Part shown: piece after piece, positions 6,570 through 12,705 of the stretch
Layout of the letters: each line of letters begins with the position of its first letter
How positions within the stretch are numbered: position 1 is the first letter of the stretch
Source of the DNA: CAVRZY01 sp963725415
Lineage (GTDB): Bacteria > Acidobacteriota > Terriglobia > Bryobacterales > Bryobacteraceae
Length of the DNA: 12,705 nt
Direction: 5' to 3'
NCBI GenBank assembly: GCA_963725415.1
Contig: CAVRZY010000208.1
Coordinates: forward strand, 1 to 12,705
Notes under the pieces: generated by a model
The model's database searches: none
Told to the model about the DNA's origin: nothing
What the model saw: only the letters and a program-made list of their open reading frames with translations
Position numbers and translations under genes: made by a program

Positions 6570-8618
6570 ACCGCATCAAGCCAGCCACACGCCTGGCCTG
6601 CGTTCTCGGCATTTTTCTGCCGTGGACCGCCCTGGCGGCGCCCGCGGTTGTGCGCGTCGAGGGGAAGAACATCCGCCTCGAGTTCAACTCCTCGCTGCAC
6701 AGCCGCGTGCTCGCCAGGTTCGACGGTAAGGACATCGCGCTCGGGGAGTTCCGCCCGTCCGAGTCCATTACGATCGACGGCGCGGAGATGGCGGACTTCG
6801 CGCTCAACAGCCGCACACAGCACAACGTGCGGGATGCGCTGGGCTCCGGGCGGCAGACTTCCCTCACCGGCATCTCCGGTTCCCTGCAAAAGACCGTGCT
6901 GGTGACGGTCTACGACCAGTTCCCCCGCTTCGCATTTTTCACCGTACGGTACACCAACAAAGGAACCTCGGAGCTGAAGGTGACCGGCTGGACCAACCAC
7001 CGTTATTCGATCGCCGCGGCCCCGGGCGCCGCCGAACCGGCCTTCTGGTCCTACCAGAGCGGCTCGTACTCGAAGCGCCCGGACTGGATCCTGCCCCTCA
7101 AGCTGAACTTCAAACAGGAAAACTATCTGGGCATGAACGCCACCGACTACGGCGGTGGCACTCCCGTCGTGGACGTGTGGCGTCGCGATGCCGGCATCGC
7201 GGTGGGTCATATCGAGATGGCGCCCAAGCTGGTATCGCTGCCGGTAGCCATGCCGGATGCCGGGCACGGCACCCTAGCGCTGAGCTTTCGAACCACCCAG
7301 ACTCTCAAACCCGGCGCCACCCTGGAGACCTTCCGCAGCTTCGTGGCCGTCCACCAGGGCGACTGTTTCCAGACCCTGAAAGACTACAGCGCCGCCATGC
7401 AGCGGCGGGGCGTGAAGTTCCAGCCCGCGCCCGACAGCGCCTTCGATCCGATCTGGTGCGCCTGGGGCTACGGAAGGCCATTCACGCCCAAGCAGGTCGA
7501 GGGTGCATTGCCCATCGTCAAGAAGCTCGGCTTCGCCTGGGTGGGGGTGGACGACGGCTGGCAGAGGCTCCGACGGAGACTGGCAACTGGTGGGCGCCAA
7601 GTTTCCCAACGGCGACGCGGACATGAAGGCCCTGGTCAACAAGATTCACGCCGGGGGCTTTCGGGCACAACTCTGGTGGGCGCCGCTGGCAGCCAAGCCA
7701 GACTCCGAGTTGCTGAAGAGCCACCCCGAGGAGCTGCTGCTCAACGCCGACGGCTCCAAGCAGAGGATCTCCTACTGGAACGACTGGTATCTCTGTCCCG
7801 CCGACCCGGCGGTCATCGAGCACCACCGCAAGCTGGTGGTCAAGATGTTCAAGGAGTGGGGCTACGACGGGCTCAAGCTCGACGGCCAGCACATGAACGC
7901 CGTGCCGCCTTGTTACAACCCGGCGCACCGGCACTCGCGGCCGGAAGATTCGGTGGAAGCGCTGCCCCGGTTCTTCCAGATGATCTACGAAACGGCGCGC
8001 AGCATCAAACCTGACGCCCTGGTGGAGTGGTGTCCCTGTGGCACCGCCTTCAACTTCTACACCCTGCCGCACCTCAACATGAGCGTGGCCTCGGACCCCC
8101 ACAATTCCTGGCAGGTCCGCACCAAGGGCAAGACGCTTAAAGCACTGCACGGCGACGCCACGGCTTATTTTGGCGATCACGTCGAGTTGAGCGACCAGCG
8201 GCAGGACTTTGCTTCCACGCTGGGGATCGGAGGGGTGGTTGGAACCAACTTCACTTGGCCGCCCGGATCCTCGCAAAGGAACCGGCTCGATCTAACGCCG
8301 GACAAGGAGCAGCTCTTTCAGAAATGGATCGCCCTCTACAAAGACAAGATGCTCTCGCGGGGCGAGTACCTCGGCGCCCTCTATGACATCGGCTTTGACA
8401 GGCCTGAGGCTCACGCCATCCGCAAGGCCGGCAACCTGTACTACGCCTTCTATGCGCCGGAATGGAAGGGTAAAGTCGAGCTGCGCGGCCTGGGCCGCGG
8501 CGCCTACCGGGTCAGCGACTACGAGAACGGCAAGGACCTGGGGATGGTCCGCGGCCCGGCGGCCACCCTCGAGGTGCAATTCGAGAAGCACCTACTCCTG
8601 GAAGCCAAGCCCGAGTAG
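6563..8618 (+). CDS. Exported GH36-type alpha-galactosidase, one frameshift
   Basis: A glycoside hydrolase of clan GH-D (melibiase type), 684 residues after removing one base. The start ATG lies inside the receptor stop (ATGGTAG) and begins a signal peptide ending TALA before APAVV. An N-terminal beta-supersandwich domain (to about 290) precedes the TIM barrel, which opens at DPIWCAWGYGRPF (about 295). Recognisable barrel motifs are VGVDDGWQ, DWQLVGAKFPNG, WWAPLAAKPDS, GYDGLKLDGQ with probable nucleophile D440, and EWCPCG followed by SVASDPHNSW, where D511 is the likely acid/base. The 71-residue spacing is close to that in GH36 enzymes. After DDGWQ the frame fails; one extra base within 7565-7568 explains it, and the downstream frame is intact to the TAG at 8616. 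It should release terminal alpha-galactosyl (or N-acetylgalactosaminyl) residues outside the cytoplasm. SDPHNSW differs from the usual SDDTD, so specificity may be unusual. Confidence 0.85.
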
Positions 8619-8635
8619 GGAGCTGGTCAGAAATA

Positions 8636-8652
8636 GCGGCTAGCGAGGCCGC
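8636..8652 (+). terminator. Weak hairpin after the alpha-galactosidase gene
   Basis: GCGGC and GCCGC form a 5-bp GC stem around a 7-base loop, 17 bases after the stop codon. There is no T-run after it, so it is at best a weak or factor-assisted terminator of the receptor-hydrolase operon. Confidence 0.25.
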
Positions 8653-8668
8653 AAAGGAAGCTCAAAAT

Positions 8669-8700
8669 ACCTCTGCGCCTCAGCGTCTCTGCGGTGAGAC
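8669..8700. repeat. CTCTGCG-type dispersed intergenic repeat
   Basis: In the short spacer between two convergent genes, three near-identical octamers stand in tandem: CTCTGCGC, CTCAGCGT and CTCTGCGG, followed by TGAGA. The reverse complement (CCGCAGAGACGCTGAGGCGC and on) matches from memory a short tandem motif that recurs between genes in many unrelated bacteria, including cyanobacteria, planctomycetes and acidobacteria. Its function is unknown to me. No hairpin or reading frame explains it here. Confidence 0.55.
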
Positions 8701-8728
8701 AGCCTGGCCGGTCTGACATGGAACCTCG

Positions 8729-9829
8729 CTACAGCTTCAAGAAGATCTTTCGCTGATACAGCCAGTAGCACAGATACCACATCGCCAGCAGCACCGTGCA
8801 GGATTGGACCACCGGCGCGAACTGCCCGATCCAGTCAAAGCGGAACGTGAATACTCCGATCGCCCGGTTCAGCCATCCGCGCAGAACGCTGTCCACCGAG
8901 TAGATGAAAATCGAATTGGCGCCCACCACCACCAGCGGAAAGGTCCACTTGCGGTAGCCCATCACCTCAATCAGCCAGTAGAATCCGAGCAGCATCAGCA
9001 GGACCCAGCCGGTGCTGTAGAGCGTGAACGAGGTGGTGCAGATGCGCTTGATGATGGGGTTCCAGGGGTGAATGATCAGCCCCAGCGCAAGACATGCGGC
9101 GGCCCAGATGGCGATGATTCGCATCTTTTGTCCATGCGATCTCCGGCTTTGCAGCAGTTGGCCCGTCCAGACGCCGAACAGCGTGGTGGCCGTGCTGGTA
9201 ATGAAGTTGATGTTGGCCCAGTAGCCGGGATTCACGCGCCCGAACAGGAACTTGTCGATCACCGCCCCGATGTTGGTCGTTTTCGACATGAAGGGCCCTT
9301 GCGTCCCTGGAAACGCCACAAACAGCGCCCAATGGCCGATCAGGATCAAGGCTGCAATCACGGCCTGCCAGCGGAACCGGAGCTGCATGATCACGTAGCA
9401 CAGGAAATAGGTGAGGCCGATCTGCGCCAGCACGTTGATGAGCTGGAAGTGCATCTGGCCGCGCGAGATCGACATCAGGATCTGGCTCATCAGCACCAGC
9501 CGGAACGCCCGCGCCGCCACGTGCCAGAAGAGCCGCCGCCTGCTGGCGCCCTGCTCCATGCGCCGGGCAAACGCGAAAGGCATGGCCACGCCCACCATGA
9601 ACATGAACGCGGGCTGGATCAGGTCCCAGAAGGCGATCCACTCCCAGGGCTTGTGCTCGAACTGGTTGGCAATGCCGGCGAAGGCCGGATTGCGCCTGGC
9701 CAGAGCGGCTAGGCCGAATCCTGACGACACCAGTACCACCATAATGAACCCGCGATAGGCATCCAGCGCCAAATAGCGCTGCGGAGGCTCCGGAACCGCA
9801 GCCCCGCAAGACGGTTGGGCAGCTTGCAT
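8729..9829 (-). CDS. HGSNAT/DUF5009-like multi-pass membrane acyltransferase
   Basis: An integral membrane protein of 366 residues related to heparan-alpha-glucosaminide N-acetyltransferase-like proteins (COG4299/DUF5009, acyltransferase superfamily). The family signature RYLALDAYRGFIMVVLVSS is at residues 18-36 and leads into the first membrane segment. The second helix carries PAFMFMVGVAMPFAFARR, followed by about eight more hydrophobic spans (for example YFLCYVIMQL, AVIAALILIGHWALF, GWVLLMLLGFYWLIEVMGY, FPLVVVGANSIFIYSVDSVL, VLLAMWYLCYWLY). Members are thought to transfer acetyl groups across the membrane to amino sugars or other glycans. ATG 9829 is chosen over an upstream in-frame start at 9907 because the extra 26 residues are arginine-rich and lack family similarity. 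No Shine-Dalgarno is seen, but an extended -10 lies 7 bases upstream. It is convergent with the alpha-galactosidase gene and divergent from receptor 2. Confidence 0.85.
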   Translation of the reverse strand: MQAAQPSCGAAVPEPPQRYLALDAYRGFIMVVLVSSGFGLAALARRNPAFAGIANQFEHKPWEWIAFWDLIQPAFMFMVGVAMPFAFARRMEQGASRRRLFWHVAARAFRLVLMSQILMSISRGQMHFQLINVLAQIGLTYFLCYVIMQLRFRWQAVIAALILIGHWALFVAFPGTQGPFMSKTTNIGAVIDKFLFGRVNPGYWANINFITSTATTLFGVWTGQLLQSRRSHGQKMRIIAIWAAACLALGLIIHPWNPIIKRICTTSFTLYSTGWVLLMLLGFYWLIEVMGYRKWTFPLVVVGANSIFIYSVDSVLRGWLNRAIGVFTFRFDWIGQFAPVVQSCTVLLAMWYLCYWLYQRKIFLKL

Positions 9830-9836
9830 TGGATGG

Positions 9837-9845
9837 ATTCTACCA
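9837..9845 (-). promoter_or_regulatory. Extended -10 of the acyltransferase gene, possible leaderless transcript
   Basis: On the minus strand TGG-TAGAAT (9845-9837) matches an extended -10 (TGnTATAAT, 5 of 6 in the hexamer). Its end is 7 bases from the ATG at 9829, so transcription would start at or next to the start codon. This fits the absence of a Shine-Dalgarno. No good -35 is present, which an extended -10 does not need. Confidence 0.4.
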
Positions 9846-9900
9846 CGGCGGTACACTCGAAGGGGAGGGAACCATGCCGCGACATCTGGCCAACGCCTGG

Positions 9901-9929
9901 TTGACACGGGCCGTGCGGAGGCCTATACT
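9901..9929 (+). promoter_or_regulatory. Near-consensus sigma70-like promoter of receptor 2
   Basis: A perfect TTGACA (9901-9906) and TATACT (9924-9929, 5 of 6) are spaced by 17 bases. Transcription would start near 9937, about 44 bases before the ATG at 9981. A palindrome CACGG-G-CCGTG (9905-9915) overlaps the -35 and the spacer, and CACGGG recurs at 9935-9940, 30 bases from its first copy, which could be an operator pair. Confidence 0.7.
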
Positions 9930-9970
9930 ACTTGCACGGGGTACTTATCGAAGGCTAGAACCCAGCCAAA

Positions 9971-9976
9971 AGGAGG
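9971..9976 (+). promoter_or_regulatory. Ribosome binding site of receptor 2
   Basis: A perfect AGGAGG lies 4 bases before the ATG at 9981 and fixes this as the start; a signal peptide follows immediately. Confidence 0.75.
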
Positions 9977-9980
9977 AAAT

Positions 9981-12705
9981 ATGTCTCGTCTTTTCACGGT
10001 CTGCTTAGCGATCTGCCTTCTGGCACTATGCATTCCCGTTGCATATTCGCAAGAGGTCCGTGCAAGCATTTCGGGTACAGTCACGGACCCCACCGGCGCT
10101 GCCGTTCCAGGGGCCACAGTAAGCGTTACCAACGTAGCCACAAATGCGGCTGTGGTGGCACAAAGCAACGACGCGGGCCTTTACCTGACCCCGTTCCTTG
10201 CGCCGGGAACTTACCAGTTGACGGTGGAGCGCGCGGGCTTCAGGAAATACCTCCAGACCGACATCAGATTACAGACCCTGGACAAGCTCCGCGTGGACGT
10301 TCAGCTCGAACTGGGCGCGATCGCCGATAGCGTGACCGTCACCGCGGCAGTGGCCACGCTGCAAACCGAAACGGCCAGCCGCAGCCAGATCATTTCGAAC
10401 GAGATGATCGTGAACGTTCCGACGCAAGGCCGGAACCCATTCCAGATCGTATGGGCGGCGCCGGGCGTGGTCAAGAGCGGGGGTTGGCGGTACCTGCGGT
10501 CATTCGACATCGGCGGCACCACCGGCTTTGCAGTCAACGGCGGCAGAAGCGGGGACAACGAGATCCTGCAGGACGGCATCAGTAATGTGCAGTCCAGCCG
10601 GCAGGTTATCCACGTGCCGACCATGGACTCGGTTGCGGAATTCAAGATTCTCACCAATACCTATGACGCACAGTATGGCCGGACGGGAGGCGGTACCATC
10701 ACCATCGTCACCAAGCAGGGCACCAACGAGATGCACGGCATCGCGTACGAGTATTTCCAGAACGCCAAGATGAACGCCAACCAGTTCGAGATGAATGCGA
10801 GCGGGATCAAGAAGTCACCGAACAACATCAATCAGTTCGGCTTCGAAGCCGCCGGTCCCGTTTTTGTCCCGAAGGTGTTCAACGGCAAGAACAAGCTCTT
10901 CTGGCTGCTGGCTTACGAGGGCATCCGGCAGCGCTCGGCGGACCCCGGCCTTCAAACCATCCCGATCATGGAGATCCGGGGCGGCGATTTCACCTCGCTG
11001 TTCAACGGAGCCGGCCAGCAAATCGTGATCTACGACCCGCAAACCACGAAGCCGGACGGGACGCGAACGGCGTTTGCGGGCAACAAGATCCCGCCCAGCC
11101 GGCTGAACCCGGTCGCCGTGAACGCGTTGAAGTACTACCCGCCGCCGACTTCGGCCGGCATCGGGCCCAACCACTTTCAGAACTATCCCTTTCCCTCGCG
11201 CTGGGTCGGCAACCTGGCCCAGTGGATCGGCCGTATAGATTACGCCATCACCCCGAAGAACAACTTCTACTTCCGCTACGGCCAGAATCCCTGGGACGAG
11301 TTTCGCGCCCTGGTCTTCGTCACCGACCTCAACCAGAAGAACCCGGCCGAGCCCACCGGCAACGCGCCGTTGATTCGCAACGGCCGCACCTGGAACTTCG
11401 ACTGGACTTCGACGCTGAGCCCGCGGATGACCTTTGACCTCCGCGCGGGCCTGAGCCGGTGGGAGGAGACCACCGGAAACATCTACGGCACCGGTTTCGA
11501 TCAGACCCAGCTCGGCATCGATCCGAACCTGGTCAAGCAGTTCACGCGCGTCGGGTTCCCGCAATTCAATTTCACGAACTATCAGAGCTTCGGTCCCAGC
11601 CGCCTGATCAGTTACAGCGTCAACGAGGTCTACACGGTGCAGCCGAACTTCAACCTGGTGGTCGGCAGGCACTTCCTCAAGTTCGGCGTCGAGGGACGCA
11701 AGTACAACGACTTCAGCCTGAACCCGGGCGTGGCGGTCGGCGGGTACAATTTCAACAAAGTCTGGACGCAGGCGAACAGCAGGGCCGGTGATGCCGTGTC
11801 GGGGGATGATGTGGCCAGCTTCCTGCTCGGTTATCCCGCCTCCGCTTACGACGACCGCAACATCGACCCGGCTTTCACTCACTTCTACTACGACGCGTTC
11901 TTCCAGGACGACTGGAAGCCGACCTCCCGGCTGACCGTGAACCTGGGTCTGCGCTGGGACTATGAGGCGCCCGTTACCGAGCGGTACAACCGCATGGTCC
12001 GCGGCCTGGACTTGAACGCGCCCAGCTCGATTGCTTCGCAGGTACAGGGTCTCAGCCTCAAGGGCCAGGTGCTGTTCGCCAACCTCAACGGACAGCCTAG
12101 AGGGGCAACCAACCCGGACCGGAACAACTTCGCCCCGCGCATCGGACTGTCTTACCGGCTGGGTAACAAGTGGGTGCTCCGGGGAGGCTACGGGTTGAAC
12201 TACCTGGGCATGTATTACCCCGGGAACAACCAGGGGTACAGCCAGCGCACCAATGCCGTCATCTCGACCGACGGCCTGACGCCGGCGGTCAACCTGACGA
12301 ACGCCTTCACGCTCCAGCCCGGCGGGCAGCTCCTGGCCGCGGTCGGCAACAGCCAGGGCGCGGCGAGTTTCCTGGGGCAGGGCGTGCCGGCGGTCTATCT
12401 CGACACGCGTGCGCCGTACTCCCACCAGTACTCGTTCGACATCCAGCGGGAACTCCCGGGTAGCATGGTGCTGGAGGTCGGCTACGTCGGCAACCAGACC
12501 CGCAAGTTGCCGGTCAATGTAGGCCTAAACTACCTGCCGGTGTCCGAGATGAACCGGCGGACGTCTACCGGGGCCATCGACACCGCCTATTACACGACGC
12601 AGCTTCCCAACCCCATGGCCGGTCTGATCCCCAGCAACGCGGCGCTGAACGGGGCAACCATCCAGCGCCAGCTCTTGCTGTACGCTTACCCGCAGTATAG
12701 CGGGC
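9981..12705 (+). CDS. Oar-like TonB-dependent outer-membrane receptor (receptor 2), cut by window end
   Basis: The frame is open from the ATG at 9981 to the last base, giving 908 residues, with perhaps 200 more expected beyond the window. A signal peptide (MSRLFTVCLAICLLALCIP, ending VAYS before QEV) precedes a carboxypeptidase-regulatory-like domain (about residues 28-115; GTVTDPTGAAVPGATVSV, TPFLAPGTYQLTVERAGF). The plug contains VPTQGRNPFQIVWAAPGV and SVAEFKILTNTYDAQYGRTG. Barrel markers include QFGFEAAGPVFVPKVFNGKN, KNNFYFRYG, FFQDDWKPTSRLTVNLGLRW, and HQYSFDIQREL with EVGYVGN. It is a separate subfamily from receptor 1 and shares the blocks NIDP...FYY, RYNRM...GLDLN and NGATIQRQ...YPQ with the relic at 2064-2718. 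The function is uptake or binding of a large substrate, probably a glycan; there is no SusD-like partner in view. It is driven by its own promoter and divergent from the acyltransferase gene. Confidence 0.9.
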   Translation, partial: MSRLFTVCLAICLLALCIPVAYSQEVRASISGTVTDPTGAAVPGATVSVTNVATNAAVVAQSNDAGLYLTPFLAPGTYQLTVERAGFRKYLQTDIRLQTLDKLRVDVQLELGAIADSVTVTAAVATLQTETASRSQIISNEMIVNVPTQGRNPFQIVWAAPGVVKSGGWRYLRSFDIGGTTGFAVNGGRSGDNEILQDGISNVQSSRQVIHVPTMDSVAEFKILTNTYDAQYGRTGGGTITIVTKQGTNEMHGIAYEYFQNAKMNANQFEMNASGIKKSPNNINQFGFEAAGPVFVPKVFNGKNKLFWLLAYEGIRQRSADPGLQTIPIMEIRGGDFTSLFNGAGQQIVIYDPQTTKPDGTRTAFAGNKIPPSRLNPVAVNALKYYPPPTSAGIGPNHFQNYPFPSRWVGNLAQWIGRIDYAITPKNNFYFRYGQNPWDEFRALVFVTDLNQKNPAEPTGNAPLIRNGRTWNFDWTSTLSPRMTFDLRAGLSRWEETTGNIYGTGFDQTQLGIDPNLVKQFTRVGFPQFNFTNYQSFGPSRLISYSVNEVYTVQPNFNLVVGRHFLKFGVEGRKYNDFSLNPGVAVGGYNFNKVWTQANSRAGDAVSGDDVASFLLGYPASAYDDRNIDPAFTHFYYDAFFQDDWKPTSRLTVNLGLRWDYEAPVTERYNRMVRGLDLNAPSSIASQVQGLSLKGQVLFANLNGQPRGATNPDRNNFAPRIGLSYRLGNKWVLRGGYGLNYLGMYYPGNNQGYSQRTNAVISTDGLTPAVNLTNAFTLQPGGQLLAAVGNSQGAASFLGQGVPAVYLDTRAPYSHQYSFDIQRELPGSMVLEVGYVGNQTRKLPVNVGLNYLPVSEMNRRTSTGAIDTAYYTTQLPNPMAGLIPSNAALNGATIQRQLLLYAYPQYSG

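Noticed and set aside
9872..10012. Small plus-strand reading frame beginning ATGCCGCGACAT with a GGGAGG ahead of it
   Set aside because: It spans the receptor 2 promoter and ribosome site and runs into the receptor gene in another frame; the residues resemble no family I recognise.

Overview
The window is GC-rich DNA that most resembles a soil-type member of the Acidobacteriota (Bryobacterales/Solibacter-like). That placement is an inference from gene content: two very large Oar-like TonB-dependent receptors with N-terminal carboxypeptidase-regulatory domains, a Tat-type Gfo/Idh/MocA oxidoreductase, a GH36-type alpha-galactosidase and an HGSNAT/DUF5009-like membrane acyltransferase. No RNA genes, CRISPR array or intact transposase were seen.

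Layout. At 1-850 a short three-cysteine peptide gene (minus strand, with a good sigma70-like promoter) lies divergent from a JAMM/M67 metallopeptidase gene (plus strand). From 1999 down to 854 runs a Gfo/Idh/MocA oxidoreductase (minus strand), convergent with the peptidase. Immediately upstream of it, 2064-2718 holds the relic of a third Oar-like receptor, reduced to conserved blocks joined at short homologies. At 2793-2919 is a small cluster of three 22-bp repeats bounded by TGTCAA/TTGACA, resembling the ends of an IS21-family element. Its right-hand TTGACA is the -35 of a consensus promoter for receptor 1 (3020-6569). Receptor 1 overlaps the alpha-galactosidase gene (6563-8618) by 7 bases, so the two form a receptor-hydrolase operon. 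A short spacer with a CTCTGCG-type dispersed repeat separates it from the convergent acyltransferase gene (9829-8729). That gene is divergent from receptor 2 (9981 to beyond the window end), which has its own near-consensus promoter.

How the genes may work together: receptor 1 is the probable outer-membrane transporter or binder for the galactoside that the exported alpha-galactosidase cleaves. The oxidoreductase, acyltransferase and second receptor fit a scavenging lifestyle on plant or microbial polysaccharide, but the sequence does not identify the substrates. 

Both genes of the receptor-hydrolase operon need one base removed to read through (near 3401 and 7565-7568), and the peptidase gene lacks a sensible stop unless its frame also shifts. 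These are either sequencing errors or real decay. The candidates for something new are the short peptide with its JAMM neighbour, the internally deleted receptor relic, and the repeat element that appears to supply a promoter half.
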